This document shows, piece by piece, positions 8,217-14,344 of a DNA stretch of 14,639 nucleotides. The stretch is from an uncultured bacterium (GTDB lineage Bacteria; Cyanobacteriota; Vampirovibrionia; Gastranaerophilales; Gastranaerophilaceae), in the NCBI GenBank assembly GCA_900551965.1, contig URYF01000036.1:1-14639 (forward strand), given 5' to 3'. A program made the translations under genes and the position numbers. The notes under the pieces are model-generated. The model ran no database searches, had not been told where the DNA came from, and saw nothing but the letters and a program-made list of their open reading frames with translations. Each line of letters starts with the position of its first letter. Position 1 is the stretch's first letter.

Positions 8217-8633
8217 TTAATTCATATCACTTACACTTGGTACATAATATTGAAAAGTATCAGGACCGTTATCCGGGAATACCAGGAAGAACGGTTGGTT
8301 TTGCCTGATTAAACCGGCTTTTCCTTTATATGCAGCAGGAAATTCTTTTTGAATAGGAAGTTTTTCTTCCTGATAATTTACATAACTTACAGGCACAAAA
8401 ACAAACCCTCCGCCATTTTGCGGAACAACTTTACCTGTAACCTGAAAACCTTGGAACAACATTAGATCATAATCAAGTCTTGTATTCGCGTTCATTTGCA
8501 CATGCAATTCCTGAGGAAGATTAGTTGTCTGAAAATCTTCTAAAGCTGTAACTTGTACGGTTTTTGCCTCAGCCCCCTGCAGCATAGCCAGAGAAAGAAC
8601 AAATGCCGTAAATAACATAAATAACTTTTTCAT
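8217..8633 (-). CDS. Small exported protein, short paralogue of its upstream neighbour
   Basis: I do not recognise this family. The 138 residues begin with a typical Sec signal peptide (MKK, a hydrophobic core, and A-E-A before K24), so the mature protein should be periplasmic or secreted. The mature part has alternating hydrophobic residues suggesting a small beta fold. It opens KTVQVTALEDFQT and contains FVFVPVSYVNY and PFFLVFPD, which match QTIEVTALESFST, FSFKPVSYTDL and QVFLLKFPD in the gene just upstream. It is therefore a shorter paralogue lacking most of the roughly 80-residue middle section. It starts 7 bases after the upstream stop, and its ribosome site AAGGAG is formed by the last two sense codons of that gene, which indicates co-transcription and perhaps translational coupling. 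A terminator follows. Confidence 0.88.
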   Translation of the reverse strand: MKKLFMLFTAFVLSLAMLQGAEAKTVQVTALEDFQTTNLPQELHVQMNANTRLDYDLMLFQGFQVTGKVVPQNGGGFVFVPVSYVNYQEEKLPIQKEFPAAYKGKAGLIRQNQPFFLVFPDNGPDTFQYYVPSVSDMN

Positions 8634-8640
8634 ATTAGAC

Positions 8641-9291
8641 TTACTCCTTTTCTATTGTATATGAATAATTTTGACCTTTTACTTCATCATCTTGAACAAC
8701 TTCCTGAGTTTTTATTTTATCTGCATCAGGGAATTTTAGCAAAAATACCTGATCAGGTTCTATATATAAATCTTCGCCTTTCTCGACATACGAAAACGGA
8801 GAAGAATCATAGACCGAAACCGCTGAAGACTTCAAACGATTGCCTTCATCGTTTTTCACTGCACCTGATACTGCAGCTACACCCATAGACAAACCTTTTA
8901 CAAAATAATTACCGACACCTAATGCGGCAGTTTTTGCCAGACCGGCTTTATCAAGAGTTGTGGTATAAGAAGCTATAATGTTCAATTCAAGATTATGGAT
9001 TTGACCTTCCAAATCAGTATAAGAAACCGGTTTAAAAGAGAATCCTGCATCGCGTTTTAGTCTTTTCGGACTCACGATATCAACCAAATCACCCTTTAAC
9101 ACACTGCCGGCATCAAGAACATTAGACTCTGGCAACTCCAGCTGTTGGTTAAGCTTGATTGTGATTGCTTTTGGAGGTTCAGCCGTTGAGAAAGATTCAA
9201 GAGCCGTAACCTCTATTGTCTGTGCGTATGCTTTTCCAAACATACAAGATATTACTATTAAAAAACATAAATATAAAAATTTTTGCCTCAT
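8641..9291 (-). CDS. Exported protein of unknown function, long paralogue of the tandem pair
   Basis: I do not recognise this family. The 216 residues begin with a signal sequence with two readings: signal-peptidase-I cleavage after A-Y-A (Q24 becomes the first residue), or a lipobox-like VISC with lipid attachment at C16. The A-Y-A site matches the site in the neighbouring paralogue and is preferred. The N-terminal (about 24-95) and C-terminal (about 175-195) parts match the downstream paralogue. Between them is an extra Gly/Ala-rich, possibly amphipathic section including LGVGNYFVKGLSMGVAAV, flanked by predicted strands. The tail is acidic. The ATG at 9289-9291 has AAGGA in the loop of a 7-bp hairpin. 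It is first in a two-gene unit with its own promoter just after uvrA. Envelope location is an inference from the signal sequence. Confidence 0.88.
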   Translation of the reverse strand: MRQKFLYLCFLIVISCMFGKAYAQTIEVTALESFSTAEPPKAITIKLNQQLELPESNVLDAGSVLKGDLVDIVSPKRLKRDAGFSFKPVSYTDLEGQIHNLELNIIASYTTTLDKAGLAKTAALGVGNYFVKGLSMGVAAVSGAVKNDEGNRLKSSAVSVYDSSPFSYVEKGEDLYIEPDQVFLLKFPDADKIKTQEVVQDDEVKGQNYSYTIEKE

Positions 9292-9292
9292 A

Positions 9293-9311
9293 ACAGAAAT
9301 CCTTTTTCTGT
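9293..9311 (-). promoter_or_regulatory. 5' stem-loop presenting the ribosome-binding site
   Basis: ACAGAAA (9293-9299, plus strand) and TTTCTGT (9305-9311) form a perfect 7-bp stem around a 5-base loop. On the transcript the loop is exactly AAGGA, the Shine-Dalgarno sequence, and the stem ends two bases before the ATG at 9291. The predicted transcript start (about 9309-9311) coincides with the 5' side of the stem, so the mRNA may begin with this hairpin. Confidence 0.55.
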
Positions 9312-9315
9312 AAAC

Positions 9316-9344
9316 ATAATAGCAAATTTTTCCGGAAATATCAA
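9316..9344 (-). promoter_or_regulatory. Promoter for the exported-protein pair
   Basis: On the minus strand, TTGATA (9339-9344) and TATTAT (9316-9321) are each one base from the sigma-70 consensus and 17 bases apart. The promoter lies entirely in the 66-base gap after the uvrA stop, so the pair can be transcribed independently of uvrA even though no terminator separates them. Confidence 0.65.
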
Positions 9345-9357
9345 ATATTCAATAAAA

Positions 9358-12192
9358 TCAAGCTTTTTTAAAATATCTTGCCAAATATTTTCCGGTATAA
9401 GAATCTTTACATTTTGAAACTTCTTTAGGTGTACCTTGCGCAATAACCCTTCCGCCGTCAATACCGCCTTCAGGTCCTAAATCTATAATATAATCAGCAA
9501 TCTTGATTAAATCAAGGTTGTGCTCAATCATAAGAATAGTATTGCCTTGATCGGCAAGAGCGTGAAGAATTTTTGCAAGCTTATCCAAATCAGCCCAGTG
9601 AAGTCCGACAGAAGGTTCATCAAGCAAATATAAAGTTTTACCGGTTGAACGTTTGTTTAACTCTGAAGCAAGTTTGATTCGTTGAGCTTCACCGCCGGAT
9701 AAGGTTGTAGCGCTCTGCCCGAGTTTCATATAATCAAGCCCGACATCATTTAACGTTTGCAGCTTGTTTTTAATTGACGGAATACTGTCAAAAAATTCCA
9801 AAGCTTCTTTTACACTCATATCAAGTACATCTGATATGGTTTTACCTTTGTATTTAACCTCAAGAGTTTCTCGGTTATAGCGTTTACCCTTACAAACATC
9901 ACATTTAACATAAACATCAGATAGGAAGTTCATTTCAATCTTAACAAGTCCGTCACCCTTGCAGGCTTCACAGCGTCCGCCTTTTACATTAAAGCTAAAC
10001 CTGCCGGGTTTATAGCCTCTGACTTTTGCCTCATTTGTTCTTGAATAAAGCTCACGAATCGGAGTAAAAACATCTGTATAAGTTGCAGGGTTTGACCTTG
10101 GGGTTCTGCCGATTGGAGATTGGTCAATATCAATAACTTTATCAATATTTTCAAACCCTAAAATTTCATCTACCCCTTGCGGTTTTGGCTTATTTTTACG
10201 AAGCTTGTGCGCTGCGTATTCAAACAGCAAATCCTGCATTAATGTTGATTTACCTGAACCTGAAACCCCGGTTAGTACAACAATTTTACCCAACGGAATA
10301 TCAACATCAACATTTTTCAAATTATTCAAATGAGCATTTCTGATTTGCAAGAAATTTCCGTTGCCTTCTCTGATTTTTTCAGGAATAGGAATAAACTTTT
10401 CTCCGCTGAGGTATTTACCCGTGACAGAAGATTTCGCCGCAACAATATCATCAACAGACCCTTGAGCAATAATCTTACCGCCTGCAATACCGGCGCAAGG
10501 ACCGATATCAACAATATAATCTGCACTTCTTATTGTATCCTCATCGTGTTCAACAACGATCAAAGTATTCCCAAGATTACGTAATTTGAACAGAGTTTTT
10601 ATAAGCATATCGTTATCACGCTGATGTAAACCTATAGAAGGCTCATCAAGAACATATAACACTCCGCTCAATCCGCTGCCGATTTGAGAGGCAAGTCTGA
10701 TTCTTTGAGATTCCCCGCCGGACAAAGTTCCTGCCATACGGGCAAGATCAAGGTAATGCAGCCCGACATCACTCAAGAACTTCAAACGGGCACGAATTTC
10801 ATCAAGAATTTGTTTGGCTATTTTAAGCTGATACTCGGTCAATTCAAGATATAAATCAGTAATAAACTGTAATTCATCATTAACTGACATCTTTGTAAAT
10901 TCGTAAATATTTTTATCTCTAATTTTAACAGCAAGAGGAAAAGGCTTCAATCTGGCACCACCACAGGCAGGACAAGGTTTTGCAACCATAAACTTTTCAA
11001 TTTCTTCTCTCCAGTAGTCTCCGGAAGCATCATTATACCGTTTTTCAAGATATGGAATAACCCCGACAAACGGCTGAATATTTGTTTGATAACGGCTTGT
11101 ACCAAACTGTTTAACCCTGATTTTTATAGCCTCGTCAGAACCGTAGAGAATAATATTACGATCTTTTTCAGACAAGTCTTCAAACGGGGTATCCATATTG
11201 ATATCATAAGCCTGGCAGACAGAGCCTAATAAATCGTTATAATAAGTAGAAGCACTACGGGTAGCCCACGCATAAATCGCACCGTCATTCAATGATTTTG
11301 TCCTATCTGGCACAACCAAATCCGGATCAACAATAAAATCAGCCCCTAATCCTGAACAGCGTTCACAAGCACCGTACGGAGCGTTAAATGAAAATATTCG
11401 AGGGGTTAACTCTTCAAAACTTATATTACAATCAGGACATGCAAGTTTTTCACTGAACACGACTTCTTTATCACCAACCACATCAACAATCACGATACCG
11501 TCAGCTTTTTTTAAAGCAATTTGAACACTATCGGCAATCCTTGACACCGCAGAATCTTTTACAACAATTCTATCAACTACAACACTGATATCGTGCTTTT
11601 TAGTTTTAGCAAGTTCAATTTCATCTTCATCAAGATTAAAAACATCTCCGTCAACTTTAACTCTTACAAAACCTTCTTGACGTAATTCTTCAAAAGTTGA
11701 GGAATACTCGCCTTTTTTACCTCGCACAATAGGTGCTAAAATTTGAATTTTTACCCCATCTCCAAAAGCAATGATTTTATTAACAATTTCATCAATAGTC
11801 TGCGGCTTAATTTTCTTACCGCAAACAGGACAATAAGGAGTACCGACACGAGCGTATAACAACCTTAAATAGTCATAAATTTCAGTAATAGTACCGACTG
11901 TAGAGCGAGGATTATTACTTTTTGATTTTTGATCAATAGAAATTGCAGGAGACAGCCCATCAATATATTCAACATTAGGCTTGTCCAGCTGACCTAAAAA
12001 CTGCCTTGCATAAGTTGACAAACTTTCAACATAACGTCTTTGCCCCTCTGCAAAAATTGTATCAAATGCCAAAGAACTTTTCCCGGAGCCCGAAACTCCA
12101 GTAAACACAATAAGCTCATTTTTGGGGATTTCTAAAGATACATTTTTTAAATTATGCTCTTTTGCTCCTACGATTTTAATCATATCTGCCAT
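9358..12192 (-). CDS. uvrA: Excinuclease ABC subunit A (UvrA)
   Basis: The damage-recognition ATPase of nucleotide excision repair, which as a dimer loads UvrB at DNA lesions. Its 944 residues are full length for the family. It contains two ABC modules: the first Walker A GVSGSGKSS (32-40) with its signature LSGGESQRIRLAS (near 490), and the second Walker A GVSGSGKST (near 645) with LSGGEAQRIKLAS (near 829). Each is followed by the expected Walker B (YVLDEPSIGLH, YLLDEPSVGLH). Zinc-binding CxxC pairs are present as CPVCGKK, CPDC, CERC and CPAC in the first half, and as CEACKGDG and CDVCKGKR in the second. The annotated ATG at 12190-12192 lacks a Shine-Dalgarno sequence, and an in-frame ATG lies three codons later. 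The -10 box upstream would start the mRNA almost at the first ATG. No LexA-like box was recognised. uvrB and uvrC are not in the window. Confidence 0.98.
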   Translation of the reverse strand: MADMIKIVGAKEHNLKNVSLEIPKNELIVFTGVSGSGKSSLAFDTIFAEGQRRYVESLSTYARQFLGQLDKPNVEYIDGLSPAISIDQKSKSNNPRSTVGTITEIYDYLRLLYARVGTPYCPVCGKKIKPQTIDEIVNKIIAFGDGVKIQILAPIVRGKKGEYSSTFEELRQEGFVRVKVDGDVFNLDEDEIELAKTKKHDISVVVDRIVVKDSAVSRIADSVQIALKKADGIVIVDVVGDKEVVFSEKLACPDCNISFEELTPRIFSFNAPYGACERCSGLGADFIVDPDLVVPDRTKSLNDGAIYAWATRSASTYYNDLLGSVCQAYDINMDTPFEDLSEKDRNIILYGSDEAIKIRVKQFGTSRYQTNIQPFVGVIPYLEKRYNDASGDYWREEIEKFMVAKPCPACGGARLKPFPLAVKIRDKNIYEFTKMSVNDELQFITDLYLELTEYQLKIAKQILDEIRARLKFLSDVGLHYLDLARMAGTLSGGESQRIRLASQIGSGLSGVLYVLDEPSIGLHQRDNDMLIKTLFKLRNLGNTLIVVEHDEDTIRSADYIVDIGPCAGIAGGKIIAQGSVDDIVAAKSSVTGKYLSGEKFIPIPEKIREGNGNFLQIRNAHLNNLKNVDVDIPLGKIVVLTGVSGSGKSTLMQDLLFEYAAHKLRKNKPKPQGVDEILGFENIDKVIDIDQSPIGRTPRSNPATYTDVFTPIRELYSRTNEAKVRGYKPGRFSFNVKGGRCEACKGDGLVKIEMNFLSDVYVKCDVCKGKRYNRETLEVKYKGKTISDVLDMSVKEALEFFDSIPSIKNKLQTLNDVGLDYMKLGQSATTLSGGEAQRIKLASELNKRSTGKTLYLLDEPSVGLHWADLDKLAKILHALADQGNTILMIEHNLDLIKIADYIIDLGPEGGIDGGRVIAQGTPKEVSKCKDSYTGKYLARYFKKA

Positions 12193-12201
12193 ACCAATAT
12201 T

Positions 12202-12207
12202 ATTATA
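12202..12207 (-). promoter_or_regulatory. Candidate -10 box of uvrA implying a near-leaderless transcript
   Basis: An exact TATAAT on the minus strand ends nine bases before the uvrA ATG. Normal spacing would start the mRNA within about three bases of the start codon. The -35 region is poor: TTGAAA (12222-12227) has only a 14-base spacer. Without a good -35 match the assignment is moderate. Confidence 0.45.
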
Positions 12208-12243
12208 CGAGGATAGATATTTTTCAAATAATAAAATAGTAAC

Positions 12244-12272
12244 TTTACAATAATAAAAAAAAATGTTATAAT
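12244..12272 (+). promoter_or_regulatory. Near-consensus promoter for the 12337 gene
   Basis: TTTACA (12244-12249), a 17-base spacer and an exact TATAAT (12267-12272) preceded by an extended -10 TGT (12264-12266). Transcription would start near 12279, leaving a leader of about 58 bases. By sequence this is the strongest promoter in the window and suggests high constitutive expression. Confidence 0.75.
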
Positions 12273-12336
12273 GACTACATTACGAGCCGATTGTTAAATA
12301 AAAACAGATATTTCCTTGAAGAAAGGAAAATTTGTT

Positions 12337-13074
12337 ATGGGAAAAAAATCAAAATACCCTAAATACTCAGCAGGAACAGTTGAGATCAATGGTAACACAG
12401 TAGCTTCAACTACAAAAAAAGATAAAAACACAATAAGCAGTTCATATAATATGAACGATACCGAAAAATCTATTTACGAAGGGATACAAAATAACTTATC
12501 AAATTCTCTTCAAAATTTATTTTCGATTTCTGATGAAAAGCAAAAACAATGGAATGAAGAACTTGATGCATACAAAAGAAACGGTATTGCAGAGATTAAT
12601 GATATCTATACACCAATGGAAACATCGCTAAAAAATGATATCGCATCAAGATTTGGAAATTTTGATAATTCCATATTTATGGACAATCTAAGCAATATTA
12701 CTGATAACAAAGCAAAAGCAGTAGCCAACCTTAGTGATTCACTATTGATGAAGCAAGATGAATTATATTCTACAGAACTTACAAACAGACTGAATTATAT
12801 ATCTCTTTTAAACAGCTTAAACACATCAATGAATAATAACATCCTAAATTATATGCAAATGGGACTTACTAATGCCGAATCCGGGAATAATTATAATGAT
12901 CGTGCATATCAAGCTTCGCTGCAGCAACAGCAAGCTTTTGCAAACACTCTTAACTCTGTCGCAAACATCGGTAAAACCGCATTATCATTTGCAAACCCAA
13001 TAATGGCAGCTAAAGGAAATTCAATAAACAACAACCTAAATTCAAAAATAGATAACGGAACAAGATACTGTTAG
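12337..13074 (+). CDS. Unrecognised Asn/Gln-rich helical protein
   Basis: I cannot name this family. The start chosen is the ATG at 12337, with AAGGA at 12323-12327 (9-base spacing). A TTG start seven codons earlier is possible but would put the ribosome-site bases inside the coding region. The 245-residue product begins with a basic stretch (MGKKSKYPKY), a short TVEINGNTV strand, then mostly predicted helix rich in Asn, Ser, Gln and Leu. SRFGNFDNSIFMDNLSNI is a distinctive central stretch, QASLQQQQAF a Gln run, and IGKTALSFANPIMAA a hydrophobic patch before an Asn-rich end. There is no signal peptide or clear membrane segment. The repetitive helical pattern reminds me of virion or tail-associated proteins of gut phages, but that is impression only. 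It is a single-gene unit between a strong promoter and a strong terminator, divergent from uvrA. Confidence 0.85.
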   Translation: MGKKSKYPKYSAGTVEINGNTVASTTKKDKNTISSSYNMNDTEKSIYEGIQNNLSNSLQNLFSISDEKQKQWNEELDAYKRNGIAEINDIYTPMETSLKNDIASRFGNFDNSIFMDNLSNITDNKAKAVANLSDSLLMKQDELYSTELTNRLNYISLLNSLNTSMNNNILNYMQMGLTNAESGNNYNDRAYQASLQQQQAFANTLNSVANIGKTALSFANPIMAAKGNSINNNLNSKIDNGTRYC

Positions 13075-13083
13075 AGCAAGACT

Positions 13084-13122
13084 CTCCGGGGAGTGTGAAT
13101 ATTTCACCCTCTCCGGGGTTTT
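13084..13122 (+). terminator. Strong intrinsic terminator after the 12337 gene
   Basis: The stem pairs 13084-13099 with 13103-13118 around a 3-base loop, with one T-C mismatch and two G-T pairs, and is followed by TTTT. CTCTCCGGGG appears in both arms (13082/13084 area and 13109-13118) because the arm is nearly self-complementary. It isolates the 12337 gene from the repeat-protein genes. Confidence 0.88.
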
Positions 13123-13146
13123 ATACAAGACCGTACAAAATAGAAT

Positions 13147-13212
13147 TGTAACAAAATATTAAATTCAAATAAAATGCAAGCAATTATATAATTGGTATAT
13201 ACTTTATATATA
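13147..13212 (+). promoter_or_regulatory. Conserved three-block upstream region, copy 1
   Basis: Three blocks, 13147-13161 (15 bases), 13179-13187 (AGCAATTAT) and 13196-13212 (17 bases), are identical to blocks upstream of the next gene at exactly the same spacing, while the intervening bases differ. TATACT at 13198-13203 is a plausible -10 box shared by both copies. No matching -35 box is conserved, so an activator or alternative sigma factor is possible. Confidence 0.6.
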
Positions 13213-13238
13213 CAGATAATTAATATAAGGATTATTGT

Positions 13239-14201
13239 ATGGTTAACCCGTTATTTGGCAAATCTGCAAACGTACGAATTGCACATAACACCTATATGCC
13301 GCAACACGTGAAAGTGCGGCAGCAAATGGTACCGCAAAGAGGTATCTTTGATAACGGGCACTGCTGCGGTGGTAATACAAATATCACAGTCAATAACGGA
13401 CCTACAGGATTCTGGGGATTTATGTCCGGAATGATGGGCGGTTTATTCGGCGGCGGTATGATGGGCAACATGTTCGGTGGCGGAATGATGAGCAACATGT
13501 TCGGTGGCAATTTATTTGGTATGAATATGGGCATGGGAATGAGTCCTTATGGCGCACTTAATAATGCTCAAATGCAGCCTCAAGCTAACCAGCCGCAAGA
13601 CAAACTTGCTCAATTAAAAACACTTTATCCTAATCATAATATTGTATCTGACGGCAATGGCAAATATTCGGCTACTGATAAAGACGGAAACCTTATTGGA
13701 CAAGGTTTAAGCTATGAAGATATGTGCAAAGCTCTTGCTAAACAGCCGGAACCTAAAAAAACTGAAACAGAGAAAAAAAATGAGGACCCGTTAAAAGCAA
13801 AACCTGACCCTACTCAAGGAGATGACCCCGGTAACAAACCGGTAAAACCAACAAATCAAAAAGCTGTTTCTGCTGAAGAGTTCCTAAAAGGCGACACCTC
13901 AAAAGGCTTTACGGTTCATGATGAAGAGTTATATAATAAACTCGGACAAAGTGCAGATATTAAAAAAAATAATTACTCTATTTCTGATTCAAAATCCAAA
14001 GAAGGATACCCGACAGAAATAACTGTAGGCAAGTTTAAATATAAATTTGTAAAAGTTGGAGATGATGGAGCAGCGATCTATCAATCTGTAAACGGTAAAG
14101 GTGACCAATACAAATTAGAGAAAAACTCTGACGGAACATTTGCACTAAACCAATACGGCGATATGCAAGGGGTCGGAACAGCTGATAACCCTCATATTTA
14201 A
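13239..14201 (+). CDS. Gly/Met-rich repeat protein, copy 1
   Basis: The function is unknown; the style recalls proteins of gut Gastranaerophilales (memory, unverified). The 320 residues have no signal peptide. Domains in order: a variable N-terminus (1-26), a conserved RQQMVPQRGIF (27-37) with HCCGG and NITVNNGPTGFWGFM, then a hydrophobic Gly/Met/Phe segment to about residue 105 built on GGMMxNMFG. A short domain follows (about 120-167, LKTLYPNHNIVSDGNGKYSA), then a Lys/Pro/Glu/Asp-rich linker (about 168-212) and a C-terminal beta-rich domain (about 213-320). The pattern suggests a glycine-zipper-like segment that could insert in membranes or self-assemble, tethered to globular domains (inference). 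The ATG has AAGGA at 13227-13231, seven bases upstream. After the stop there is only a weak AT hairpin and TTTTTT at 14223-14228. A paralogue follows directly. Confidence 0.85.
   Translation: MVNPLFGKSANVRIAHNTYMPQHVKVRQQMVPQRGIFDNGHCCGGNTNITVNNGPTGFWGFMSGMMGGLFGGGMMGNMFGGGMMSNMFGGNLFGMNMGMGMSPYGALNNAQMQPQANQPQDKLAQLKTLYPNHNIVSDGNGKYSATDKDGNLIGQGLSYEDMCKALAKQPEPKKTETEKKNEDPLKAKPDPTQGDDPGNKPVKPTNQKAVSAEEFLKGDTSKGFTVHDEELYNKLGQSADIKKNNYSISDSKSKEGYPTEITVGKFKYKFVKVGDDGAAIYQSVNGKGDQYKLEKNSDGTFALNQYGDMQGVGTADNPHI
13316..13560 (+). repeat. Direct repeat unit shared by the two Gly/Met-rich genes (copy 1)
   Basis: These 245 bases match 14422-14639 with 12 substitutions and one 27-base length difference. 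Nine of the substitutions lie in the first 50 bases. The remaining 169 bases of copy 2 differ at only three sites. The match continues to the window edge, so the full repeat length is not known. Confidence 0.93.
13452..13505 (+). repeat. 27-base in-frame tandem repeat
   Basis: Two adjacent 27-base units encode GGMMGNMFG (13452-13478) and GGMMSNMFG (13479-13505). The next gene has only one unit at the same place. The difference is exactly nine codons and preserves the frame. Confidence 0.9.
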
Positions 14202-14250
14202 AACATAAATAATATATTTACCTTTTTTATTTGATTATACATACAATAAA

Positions 14251-14316
14251 TGTAACAAAATATTACAAAATATCCATACATTAGCAATTATCTACGTTAT
14301 ATATACTTTATATATA
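14251..14316 (+). promoter_or_regulatory. Conserved three-block upstream region, copy 2
   Basis: The blocks at 14251-14265, 14283-14291 and 14300-14316 are identical in sequence and spacing to those upstream of copy 1. Here the first block extends to a perfect inverted repeat, TGTAA-N7-TTACA (14251-14267), with the look of a dimeric-regulator operator; copy 1 has four of the five right-arm bases. The shared TATACT is at 14302-14307. Confidence 0.6.
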
Positions 14317-14344
14317 TACGAGATAATAAAAAGAGGACAGAGCA

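Noticed and set aside
10326..10584. Overlapping short frames on both strands within uvrA
   Set aside because: They are shadows of the conserved second ABC module of uvrA and carry no start signal or family resemblance.
12193..12336. SOS (LexA) box between uvrA and the divergent gene
   Set aside because: No palindrome resembling the E. coli or Gram-positive LexA consensus was seen. The region is explained by two opposed promoters.
13081..13122. Direct repeat CTCTCCGGGG suggesting an attachment site or CRISPR-like unit
   Set aside because: Both copies are the arms of the terminator hairpin. There is no third copy and no spacer regularity.
13292..13534. Proline-rich open frame on the minus strand opposite the Gly/Met repeat, with a similar one at 14353-14613
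   Set aside because: It is the antisense of the GGMM repeat coding segment: GGN and ATG codons read backwards as Pro, Ile and His-poor codons without stops. It has no ribosome site of its own and recurs only because the sense gene is duplicated.
14206..14228. Terminator after Gly/Met-rich copy 1
   Set aside because: The only inverted repeat is an all-AT 5-bp stem (TAAAT/ATTTA) before a T6 run. It is too weak to call, though it may act in practice.
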